NCBI GenBank assembly: GCA_009731375.1
Contig: BJOX01000076.1
Span: 566,104-630,103, forward strand
Direction: 5' to 3'
Source: Paulinella micropora
Lineage: Eukaryota; Cercozoa; Imbricatea; Euglyphida
DNA length: 64,000 nucleotides
The position numbers and the translations under genes were made by a program. The notes under the pieces were generated by a model. That model had not been told where the DNA came from. It worked only from the letters and a program-made list of their open reading frames with translations, and made no database searches. Shown one piece after another: positions 1 to 22,006 of the stretch. How positions within the stretch are numbered: the first letter of the stretch is position 1; every line of letters starts with the position of its first letter.

Positions 1-39
<39 letters not shown>

Positions 40-196
40 CCAAATCATTAAGCAAGGGACAGAGAGAAAGAAAGAAAGAGAGAGAGAGCTCGAAATCATA
101 AAGAAAGGGACAGAGAGAAAGAAAGGGAGGGGGAGAGAGAGAGAGAGAGAGAGAGAGAGAACATCTTTACTCGCTCGTTGTAGCACTCCATCTTGC

Positions 197-229
<33 letters not shown>

Positions 230-245
230 TTACATTTACATTTAC

Positions 246-283
<38 letters not shown>

Positions 284-465
284 GCATATACATATACATG
301 TACACATCTTGGCTTCAGCCTGTGAGAAGTTCCTTGTCCTTAACAACTATGCACTATCTATCTATCTACCTATCTATCTATCTATCTATCTACCTATCTA
401 CCTATCTATCTATCTATCTACCTACCTACCTACCTACCTACCTGCCTACCTGCCTGCCTGCCTAC

Positions 466-498
<33 letters not shown>

Positions 499-510
499 CA
501 TCTACATCAG
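1..510. repeat. Microsatellite tract 5' of first visible exon
   Basis: Contains (GA)n with a duplicated unit (AAATCAT...AAGGGACAGAGAG, about 37-87 and 88-140), (CATATA)n and (CATTTA)n at 190-300, and (TATC)n/(TACC)n at 355-505. I see no coding signal before 511. Confidence 0.8.
323..344 (+). mobile_element. Solo terminal repeat of the intron-5 MITE family
   Basis: The 22 bases TGAGAAGTTCCTTGTCCTTA plus AC equal the reverse complement of the right end of the 4582-4796 element. Confidence 0.45.
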
Positions 511-12981
<12,471 letters not shown>

Positions 12982-13273
12982 GAGCTGGCGTGCTAGAAAA
13001 CACCATGGAAACTACTTTCCGTCAACGCCAATGCTCACATTGATAGACCGTTTCAACGCTTGCCGGAATAGCAGGTTTTGCTGCGCCCTTGGTTGAGGTT
13101 CGATGTGACACTCGACCATTGTACAATTTTTGGTTGAGGTTTGATTGTGACAGTTTTGGGGCATCGTTGGCACCCCTCTCTACCATTCTACAAACCATTC
13201 ACCACATTCCCTTCGACTGGTTTTTTTACAGCCATCTTTTGTTGGTATCGGATGTGTGAACTGACGCGGCCCG

Positions 13274-13306
<33 letters not shown>

Positions 13307-13462
13307 TCGATGGGTTGCTGTGGTGGCACCTCGTCCGGAGTACCTCAACCACCTGTACTGAAAAAAGGGCAGAGCATCATCTAAGCGTGAAACGTTCTAT
13401 ACTTCCCACCCTCGCTTCTTGCCCCCCCCCTCAAATCCAGATGTTACACTGCAGCTTGCCTG

Positions 13463-13509
<47 letters not shown>

Positions 13510-13511
13510 CG

Positions 13512-13559
<48 letters not shown>

Positions 13560-13989
13560 ACACACACACACACACACACCTGGAATTCACTGCCAAATGG
13601 TTCAGATAGATTTCGGTATAATAACAGTATTATTAATAATAGGTCGCTATTTTCTGAATCAGATTACAACATAGAATTATTAATAGATCTAGTGCCTTTG
13701 TCTAGTCTATTTATTATGCGAATTTGATAATTATAAGGTTTATGCAGTGTTTTTTTGTATTAACCCTTAACCCTTAACCGGGCGAGCGCCACTTTTGTGG
13801 ATCGTTGCCACAAATGTGGCAGTGTTTTTCAAACAGAATAAAATCATCATTTCTCAACGTAATATTAATAATACTGAAATAAGCTGGATATTAATATTTC
13901 AAGACATGCTCTATCGACACGTCAAGGTACGGAGGTAAAATCTTATCGGGAAGTGACTTACTAAATTATGTTATTATTAATACATCAAA
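12982..13989. other. 3' flank of the USP gene
   Basis: Contains (CTTT)n at 13274-13310, (CT)n at 13463-13555 and (CA)n at 13559-13580. AATAAA at about 13837 is too far downstream to be a confident polyadenylation signal. At 13760 a repeated TTAACCC precedes GGGCGAGCGCCA and a hairpin (CCACTTTTGTGG / CCACAAATGTGG), which resembles a piggyBac-type end; no partner end was found. Confidence 0.4.
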
Positions 13990-13993
13990 AATA

Positions 13994-14266
13994 TTGCTGT
14001 TGACATTCAAGACAACAACAAAAATTAGTTTTTCATTTTTGTGTCAGATTTTCATTTTTGTGACAGTTTTTCATTTTTGTGACAAAAATTCAAATTTTCA
14101 AATTTAACGGTAACATTTCGCGAAAATTTACGATATTTTGCGGACGAATATAGCAGTTAATTTGAAAAATTCAAATTTTCACCCAAAATCAAAATTCCAA
14201 CCAAAACTGAAATTCCAACCAAAACAGAAAATCAATTTTTTTTGTTGTCTTGAATGTCAACAGCAA
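13994..14266. mobile_element. MITE with perfect 25-bp inverted repeats and TA duplication
   Basis: Both ends begin TTGCTGTTGACATTCAAGAC and match for 25 bp (13994-14018 and 14242-14266). TA flanks both sides, as in Tc1/mariner elements. Inside are three units of TTTTTCATTTTTGTGACAG and two of AATTCCAACCAAAAC. No transposase. Confidence 0.75.
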
Positions 14267-14952
14267 TAGTTGCCAACCAGTTTTTTTCGCCTTTTCGGGA
14301 CGGGGACCACGTTTTTTGAGGAAATTACCACTTTTGATTTTTTTCCAGCTTCAACCATATCTGCACACCCTGAGCTTCTGAAGACCCGTGTACGTGTTCC
14401 CGTCAGGGAATTTGGTGAAAAATATCATCGCGGCCCAACAGAAATGGCATACGGATTGGAAACGGGGGCTTGTGACGAAAACCAAAGATGGAACTGTCCA
14501 ATAGCCCGACCGTATGGCCGCACAAAGGACAAGTTCTGGGTCGATTGGGGCAGTGCAGACGAGGAGCAGTCTCCGAGGCCCATGATTGCCTCTGAGATTT
14601 CAAGTCCGAGTCACCTTTAAATACAAAATTAGCTGGGCTCAATGGAGCTGAGTAGGAATTCGACGAGGGTGGGCCCGGTCTGGGGAAGCCTGGCAAGCTG
14701 AGGGGGCGGGCAGAAAAGCCTACGGTCATCAAATCGACTTTCATCATCTTACACACACTTTTTTTTTTCCTCCATGAATGTTTGTCGGCATCGTGTGTAG
14801 ATTCAGTGGAAGAGCTACGTATACCCAGCGACCACTCTGCCACGACCCAGACTACACGTACCCTCCCCGGCTTGCTCTTGGAGTCAGTTGAACTCATGGT
14901 TTTTTTGTTTATTATAATACTATCATACTGATATTGCTAGTCACGTTGACTC
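14267..14952. other. Unassigned region before the LTR element
   Basis: A plus frame to 14620 (contains ARPYGRTKDKFWVDWGS) and a minus frame 14403-14897 (contains CPLCGH) overlap. Neither is recognisable and only one, if either, can be real. This may be an exon or an old transposon fragment. Confidence 0.3.
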
Positions 14953-14956
14953 CCAG

Positions 14957-15205
14957 TGTATGCATCACCCCCCGGATAGCCGGTAAAAAGTACACTTTTT
15001 TTTGTGTCAGGTGCATCTAGTTTCTTTTCATTATTTCAATATCGTTTGGCCGGATTTGACCTAATGCTATTTTAACCTTGGTCTGTTGCCGCTTTCTTTT
15101 GTGCGGTTTCACTGAGCTAATATAACGAGACATCATTCTCCTTTGGGGATTTGTGTTTGGTTGTATTACCGACTTTTTAACGAGCTATCTTCGGGGATTT
15201 TAATA
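14957..15205 (+). repeat. 5' LTR
   Basis: Begins TGTATGCATCACC and ends GGGGATTTTAATA. It matches 26635-26883 with seven substitutions and no indels. In all seven the 5' LTR has T. The expected terminal CA is TA here. Confidence 0.9.
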
Positions 15206-15206
15206 T

Positions 15207-15225
15207 TGGAGTCACCAGCACACGG
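15207..15225 (+). other. Candidate primer binding site
   Basis: TGGAGTCACCAGCACACGG starts one base after the 5' LTR. TGG complements the CCA end of a tRNA, as expected for minus-strand priming. I could not assign the tRNA. Confidence 0.55.
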
Positions 15226-15661
15226 CTGATCTCTTTTCTGGCTTGTCCTTTGATGGCAGAAGGAAAATTTGTGCTGACCTATCTCCATTGAGTAGGCAGA
15301 CTCAAACAACAAATACTCCAACACATCCCCACACGTCTAGGCGTTTGTGAGTAGGTGTCCCAGTACCCTCTCCACAGCCTTATCCCTGTTCTCCCTTGAG
15401 GCAGATACCAGACATCTTTTCTGTTCTCCTGTTCTCCCTTGAGGCAGAGACAGAGTAAGTCAACAGACGTACGAACAAACACTCACAGTGACAAACAAAC
15501 TTGAAGGACACGAGCCTAGTACTCTCCCTTTCAAGTCTGTGCACTTAGTTGCCTCTCAAGTCACACACATCAGAGTATTTTTGCAAATCTCTGACTGTTT
15601 TTCGAAAGTAGGTCTGAACACCTATCCGACGACAAGTCGACTTCTCAAGGAGTGCTTCTCA

Positions 15662-15935
15662 AGCCTCTTTGACACTATCTGTACGTAGGTCCTAGTACCT
15701 CATAACAGATACAACAACAAAAAGAGCAAAAGAGAAGAGGAGTGGAGAAGGAGATCAAATTTTCAGAGAAAGTCGTACAGACTACTTCTTTCTCANNNNN
15801 NNNNNAGCCTCTTTGACACTATCTGTACGTGGGTCCTAGTACCTCATAACAGATACAACAACAAAAAGAGCAAAAGAGAAGAAGAGTGGAGAAGGAGATC
15901 AAATTTTCAAAGAAAGTCGTACAGACTACTTTTTT

Positions 15936-15939
<4 letters not shown>
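15662..15939 (+). repeat. 134-bp tandem duplication in the element leader
   Basis: 15662-15795 and 15806-15939 are near identical (AGCCTCTTTGACACTATCTG ... CTCA) with a 10-base gap between. The copies differ at a few positions, so a true duplication is likely, but an assembly artefact at the gap is possible. Confidence 0.7.
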
Positions 15940-15975
<36 letters not shown>

Positions 15976-16129
15976 AAACACACACACACACACACACATA
16001 AGACATAGAGGTGAGACACACTCTCTCTATACTATCTTTTCATCTTTTCTCTCTATTCGTTCCCCAGAGACGAACAGAGCAAATACGGGGTAGAATCAGC
16101 TCTGTCCCACTCATATTCCCCCAGCGACC

Positions 16130-18649
16130 ATGTCTGAAGAATGGACTGAGGATGACGGAGGGGCGAGTGCTCAAACCCCAGAAGATGTAAATACGCTCGT
16201 TGGCCCTCTAGGGGACGAAACGGATTTGGCAGGGCCTTCCTTTGACACAGGAGGAGCAGACAATCCAATGGACCAGGTCCAAGATGAGGGAGCGATGATG
16301 ACGGAGGAGGAGAAGGAGAAGAAGGAGGAGGAAGATCAGTGGGTGGCCGAATACGCCAAACTAACTAAGAAGGAGTTTGAGAAGAAAATAGGGGAGCAGC
16401 AGGCCGGTAAATGGCTATATATTCCCCCAGAGATTCGATGGGGAGATCCCTTGAGAAAGGAGGATATCTGTTACCCCATCCCGAGTCAAGCTCTGCCTCT
16501 TGCAGCATTCCTCAGAGACGACGGTGCACAGTTACAGGTGCAACATGTCTCATATGGGGACCAAATGTCTTTACTGGAGCTACTCAACCTCATTTGAAGA
16601 GTGTTTGAGTGTGCTATACTCTATGAGTACCAGTCTGCGAAAAGTGTGCTGCCATGGAGGACCAGAGCACTGGTCAGGTTGCTTGATCCTGGTCAGGACA
16701 TCGAAGGAATAAGGAAGGGAGAAAGAGAGTTTAAAGGCAAGAACCTGCGAGGGCAGCTTAATGTCATGGGTGTGCCTTTGAAACTTATGGAGGCCAAGTA
16801 TATTGACTTTGGCAAACTCCAACAAACCAAATTTGGCAGGGACACTCACCCAGTCCTGCAGGAAATAGAAAGGAAAGTCGGAGGGGTGACGAAGCTAAGA
16901 AAGCTGCATGCGGCCTTTCAAAAGGACGATGCATGGAAGAGGTGGGCTCAGACGAAGGATCATACGATCTTGGAGCCGAAGCAGGCACTCCCTGCTACTA
17001 ACAAAGCAACAGAGAAGGAGATGGCGGAGAAAACTCTGCTTCTTCGGAAGGCAGCCGAGCTCATGTCATTCTTTCATCATGCTCAAGACCTGCACATCAG
17101 GGATATAGCAACAGAAAAAGAAAGGAAGGAGTTGGAGGCATAAATTGCATTGGCTAGGGCGACGGCAACAAGGCAGGCACTTTCCTCTGGAACTTTTCTG
17201 TCTCCCCCTAGTTTCGCCTCGCCAACCCATGCAGTCCCTCCCGCCTCTACGACTTGCTCAGCGCCTACCATTGTAATTGTCAACAATAACGACAAGAAGG
17301 ACAGACAGGCTATCATGCAGGCCTTCCAAAAATATACCAAGTCCGATCCAACTGCTCTTACGCTGTATGCAGAGACAGCGAGTCAGAAGGATACGGATGC
17401 TGGCCTTCGTGACAAGCTCCGAAGGATAGATGCTTGTATGAAGCAGCATCCAACGGACGAAACACAAGAGTATGAGGCGTTGTCCACCTTGTTGGACCCA
17501 TCAATCCTTATACAAGGGTTTGATGTAGCGGCATACAAAACGTTGCGAGCGGGAGTGGTGTCGGCTAGAAAGACCACCACAGACCTGCAATGCACGGTGC
17601 CAGTTGCCGTCCTCTTGCAATATTTTAAAACTCATGGGTATCAGCACCTGTGCACTGGTACTTTGATTGGGTTCGAAATTTTTCAAGAGGTGAACACAGG
17701 GTTAGGCGATAGCACGAGGTTGGCGGCGATCCTCACGGAGGTCAGCGCCAAGTACGGGCTCTTTTATAGCCGGAAGTCCATCATTCTGTACTTCTTGAGC
17801 GCTTTGTGTGCCAGACACCCGAGCAAGCTCGCACGGCTCATACAATCATGTCCGTCCTTCAAGGCGGTGAAGAAGGGGGACTTTTTGGAAACCAATATAT
17901 ACGAGAAGACTGTTGCGGCTACTCAGCCGGACGACCTGTTCAAGGAGGTGCTCGACGCGTGTTCCGAATTGGACACTGCCACTGAGTCACTCTCCAGTAC
18001 CACGACACAGGGGGTTGTAGGTGCCCAAGCAGCACATGCAACTCGGGTGGCAGGTCTGAAGAGAGGGAGAGATGAGAAGGTACCTTGTTACCGCTATTTC
18101 TCATACATGACGTGCAAGAAGGAGCAAGAGCTTGGCTTAGGCAACTGCCCATACAGCCATGACTCTGATGATGTGAGGATGCGAAATACCTTCTTGCGAG
18201 AGCTCAAAGGCAGCAGAAGGGGCACATACTTCATGTACAAGAAGGAGTTGGAGGAGAGGAAGTGGAGTGCAAATATGGTCGACGATGCGGAGTTCCGCGG
18301 GGCCATCATTTCCTTCCTTGAGAAGATGCAGAAGAAGGAGGCGAAAGAACAACAACAGGGCCGACCAATGGCGCCGACAAGAGGAGGAGGAATGAGAGGA
18401 TCGTCTCGAGGGTCCCGAGGGACGCAAAGAGGAGGAGGAAGGGGAGGTCGAGGCCACACGGGCTATCGTCCAAGTGGAGGCTGGACCCCAACGAGGACCC
18501 CAACGCGCCCTCCCAGAGGAAGCGGATACTGGAATAGCTCTAGCTCCAGTTCCAGCTCCAACTATCCCCAGCAGGCATATGCCGCTGCGAGTGGGGACCA
18601 ACAAGACGCTGGCACCGACCCAGGTGAGCGTATTGAAGTCTTAGAATGA
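16130..18649 (+). pseudogene. gag of the LTR element, two in-frame stops
   Basis: A single frame of about 840 codons from ATG (MSEEWTEDDGGASAQ), interrupted by TGA at 16595-16597 and TAA at 17141-17143 without any frame shift. The N-terminus is acidic and the middle helical, as in capsid. A CCCH zinc finger, C-x8-C-x10-C-x3-H, lies at 18086-18160. An Arg/Gly-rich stretch (GGGMRGSSRGSRGTQRGGG) follows at about 18380-18480. Ty3/gypsy Gag usually carries a CCHC zinc knuckle instead; none is visible. As it stands the protein would be truncated. Confidence 0.8.
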
Positions 18650-18810
18650 CGGGAGGAGAAGAGGGAGAAGGGGACAAAAACTGTTCTTTTTAATCCGACA
18701 GTCACGGTTATGCCTGCTGTTGTTGAACAGAATACGATCAGTCCCGTACCTCCTAGACGTGAAGTTGAAGGCACACAGCCTCAAAAGCCTCAAGGAAGGC
18801 GAAGAAGGCG

Positions 18811-21800
18811 ATGGAGGAGAGGAAACAGAAACCGAATGCTGGGCCTTCGCCTGCAAAGAAACAGCGGGTCGTTTCGCCGCCGACGGACTCAATAGTCTCT
18901 ACTGTAGACACATGTACACTCAGTGTACCAGACTCTGTCTCACAGACACCCGAGATACCGGAAGACCCGGATACTCGAGAGGCTAAGCTAGAGAGGAAGG
19001 AGGAGGAACGAAAAGAGGACAAGGAACTTGAGCTTAGACTCAAAACCTTANNNNNNNNNNNNNNNNNNNNNNNNNNNNNNNNNNNNNNNNNNNNNNNNNN
19101 NNNNNNNNNNNNNNNNNNNNNNNNNNNNNNNNNNNNNNNNNNNNNNNNNNNNNNNNNNNNNNNNNNNNNNNNNNNNNNNNNNNNNNNNNNNNNNNNNNNN
19201 NNNNNNNNNNNNNNNNNNNNNNNNNNNNNNNNNNNNNNNNNNNNNNNNNNNNNNNNNNNNNNNNNNNNNNNNNNNNNNNNNNNNNNNNNNNNNNNNNNNN
19301 NNNNNNNNNNNNNNNNNNNNNNNNNNNNNNNNNNNNNNNNNNNNNNNNNNNNNNNNNNNNNNNNNNNNNNNNNNNNNNNNNNNNNNNNNNNNNNNNNNNN
19401 NNNNNNNNNNNNNNNNNNNNNNNNNNNNNNNNNNNNNNNNNNNNNNNNNNNNNNNNNNNNNNNNNNNNNNNNNNNNNNNNNNNNNNNNNNNNNNNNNNNN
19501 NNNNNNNNNNNNNNNNNNNNNNNNNNNNNNNNNNNNNNNNNNNNNNNNNNNNNNNNNNNNNNNNNNNNNNNNNNNNNNNNNNNNNNNNNNNNNNNNNNNN
19601 NNNNNNNNNNNNNNNNNNNNNNNNNNNNNNNNNNNNNNNNNNNNNNNNNNNNNNNNNNNNNNNNNNNNNNNNNNNNNNNNNNNTGGGCACAGGAGATAAG
19701 GGACCGGCTTATTGATCATCCTATACCGGTGCCCTCCCGCAAGCAACAATTAGTGGTGGCTTGTCGACTCGGGTCTCGTGAGCAGAGCAGTGCTTACAAG
19801 CAGAAGCTCAGAGCCCAGGACAAGTTGAAATTAATACCCCAAGCCTTCACATGCTTTGATGGTTTTTACACTTGTAAGGCGCCGATACAATACGCGAACC
19901 TTATTGATATGCTTGTCGGAAATGGCCATGATGATGAGCCGGACACAGTCACGTATGAAAGAACGGGACTAGACGATTTGTCGGAGGAGGATATGAGTTT
20001 GGAGGAGGACTTAGCGCCCCTCAAGGAGCATAAGAAGATGTCGGAGGAAGATTTCCAAGCGGTGGCGCGGAAAATCCTAGAAGGAGTGGGCACGGAGAGA
20101 GAAAAAGAGCTTCTCAAAGCTAAGATGGAGGTGTATAGAGAAATTTTCGACCCTCCTCGGGCAGGTGGTGTAAAGTCTGAGGACTTCACTGCAGTCATTT
20201 ACAAGATACCGGGTGCGGAGCCATCTCCGGCACCACGGAGGGCAAATTTGAGCATACATGAGGCGAAGATAGCGGAGGAGAATGTAAGGCAGTTGCTCAA
20301 TGAGGACTTTATTGAGAGATCTACATCTCCAATTGTCTCTCAACCGAAAATCGTCCCTAAGCCAGGAGGAGAATGGCGTTTGACGATCAATTATGCCCGT
20401 GTGAATAAGGTGCTAGAGGAAGAGAGAAATCCTCTGCCGACCTTAGAAGAGGGCAGAAGAGTGCTGCGGAATGCTAAATTCTATTCGGTCATCGACCTTA
20501 AGAACGGCTTCTGGCAGATACCACTGGACGAGAAATCCAGATGGCTGACTGCATTCGTTGTCGGTATGGAAATATACCAGTGGAAGGTGCTTCCGATGGG
20601 ACTTAAACAGGCCCCGGGACTCTTTCAGAAGGCGATGCAGAAGATGCTGAGCGGTCAATATGACGACCAGTCGGCGGATGGTTTTATGAGAAGGAGAGGA
20701 CAGAAGGCGGGAGAATATGCATTTTGCTACATCGATGACATCATCGTATACTCTAACACAATGGAGGAGCATATCGATCATTTGTCAGACGTCTTCAGGC
20801 GCATCGGCGCTTTTGGCCTGAAATGCAACTTAAAGAAATGTCAACTCGCCAAGACAAGTGTGACGTATTTGGGTTACGAGATTTCTCATAATAGAGTCTC
20901 GATATCGCGCGAAAAGAGAGAGGAGATCGTGAGTAGACAGTTGCCAAGGAATCGCACGGAGTTACACTCTTTTCTTGCGATGGCACAGTACTACAGCCAG
21001 TTCATACCCGATTGGGGTGCAACTCGAGCTAAGTTGGAGAAGATGATTGATTTCGGAGACTTTGAGAAGTGGGATGAGGAGGCTTTGCAGGCGTTTAATA
21101 CGCTCAAAGATCTCATTTATAAAGATCCCAAGGACGGCGGATTAGTACTTATGATGCCCGACTTTACGAAGCCGTTCGTAGTCGACACAGATGCATCTAA
21201 GTTCGCGATCGGTGCGGTGCTGCAACAAGAAGATGAGGAGAAAAAGTTGCGCCCGATCATGTTTATTAGTAGAAAGCTGTGTGCGGCGGAGCGAAATTAC
21301 TGCACGCGACAGAGAGAGGCGTTGGCAGTAGTATGGGCTCTCAAGAGGCTCAGAGAATACCTATGGGGAGGACCTCTATTCACGGTTAGGACCGATCATC
21401 ATAACCTTCTTTGGTTGATGAATCATGAACAAACCGGCCGTTTGGCGCGGTGGCAAGCTTTCTTGTCATGTTTCAATTTCACGATGGTCTACTTACCGGG
21501 AAAGCGAAACGTAGTCGCTGATAGCCTTTCCAGGCTAGAGTTTCAGTCAGAGGTGTCGGCTCTCGTATCATCAGTGGAGATGATAGATCTGTCCACGGAC
21601 AAGGTGTACGAGGTAAGCCACATAGAGACGATGCAGATGGCAAGAGGCGTTCGTTATGACCGCACGGGTCTACGATATAGTCCTCAAGGCCCGGATCATG
21701 GCATATGCTGTGAGGCACATGTTCTCGAAGACGCTGAGTGGTCTTATGAGGCATATGAGAACGCGAAGGCGAATATAAAAGAGGAGGAGGAGACGACTGA

Positions 21801-21972
21801 GGTCTGTACTGAACCTCCGCAGGAAAATCGAAGCGAGCTTGATGAAGACCCAGAAAGGGTAGGAGTAAGGTTGGAGGACGGTACTGTCCATATCGCCTCG
21901 CCTACCGCATGGAGGCAACAACAGGCGACGGATCCGGAGTTCAAGGCTCATAACGTTATACAAGAGCCCTAA
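18811..21972 (+). CDS. pol part 1 of the LTR element: (protease) - reverse transcriptase - RNase H
   Basis: Starts at ATG 18811, 162 bp after the gag stop and in another frame, with no open overlap with gag. The 633-base gap covers the expected protease. RT motifs include FYSVIDLKNGFWQIPLDEKS, LPMGLKQAPGLFQKAM and the YIDD box at 20728-20739, then LGYEIS. RNase H has VVDTDASKFAIGAVLQQ, QREALAVVWAL and RTDHHNLLWL. It ends at TAA 21970 while the homology continues in the next frame. RT copies the element RNA and RNase H removes the template; in this copy the polyprotein is broken before integrase. Confidence 0.9.
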   Translation: MEERKQKPNAGPSPAKKQRVVSPPTDSIVSTVDTCTLSVPDSVSQTPEIPEDPDTREAKLERKEEERKEDKELELRLKTLXXXXXXXXXXXXXXXXXXXXXXXXXXXXXXXXXXXXXXXXXXXXXXXXXXXXXXXXXXXXXXXXXXXXXXXXXXXXXXXXXXXXXXXXXXXXXXXXXXXXXXXXXXXXXXXXXXXXXXXXXXXXXXXXXXXXXXXXXXXXXXXXXXXXXXXXXXXXXXXXXXXXXXXXXXXXXXXXXXXXXXXXXXXXXXXXXXXXXXXXXXXXXXXXXXXWAQEIRDRLIDHPIPVPSRKQQLVVACRLGSREQSSAYKQKLRAQDKLKLIPQAFTCFDGFYTCKAPIQYANLIDMLVGNGHDDEPDTVTYERTGLDDLSEEDMSLEEDLAPLKEHKKMSEEDFQAVARKILEGVGTEREKELLKAKMEVYREIFDPPRAGGVKSEDFTAVIYKIPGAEPSPAPRRANLSIHEAKIAEENVRQLLNEDFIERSTSPIVSQPKIVPKPGGEWRLTINYARVNKVLEEERNPLPTLEEGRRVLRNAKFYSVIDLKNGFWQIPLDEKSRWLTAFVVGMEIYQWKVLPMGLKQAPGLFQKAMQKMLSGQYDDQSADGFMRRRGQKAGEYAFCYIDDIIVYSNTMEEHIDHLSDVFRRIGAFGLKCNLKKCQLAKTSVTYLGYEISHNRVSISREKREEIVSRQLPRNRTELHSFLAMAQYYSQFIPDWGATRAKLEKMIDFGDFEKWDEEALQAFNTLKDLIYKDPKDGGLVLMMPDFTKPFVVDTDASKFAIGAVLQQEDEEKKLRPIMFISRKLCAAERNYCTRQREALAVVWALKRLREYLWGGPLFTVRTDHHNLLWLMNHEQTGRLARWQAFLSCFNFTMVYLPGKRNVVADSLSRLEFQSEVSALVSSVEMIDLSTDKVYEVSHIETMQMARGVRYDRTGLRYSPQGPDHGICCEAHVLEDAEWSYEAYENAKANIKEEEETTEVCTEPPQENRSELDEDPERVGVRLEDGTVHIASPTAWRQQQATDPEFKAHNVIQEP

Positions 21973-22006
21973 TGAGCTTAAAAAGACTCCGCAGATCAAA
22001 GATCAG

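Noticed and set aside
13760-13778. Telomere repeat (TTAACCC)n
   Set aside because: Only two or three units, inside an otherwise ordinary flank and next to GC-rich hairpin sequence.
14403-14897. 164-codon minus-strand gene with a CPLCGH motif
   Set aside because: Overlaps an equally plausible plus frame; no recognisable domain and no splice or start context. Left as unassigned.
16597-17143. gag as three separate genes or spliced exons
   Set aside because: The three segments are in one frame, separated only by single stop codons, with no GT...AG introns between.
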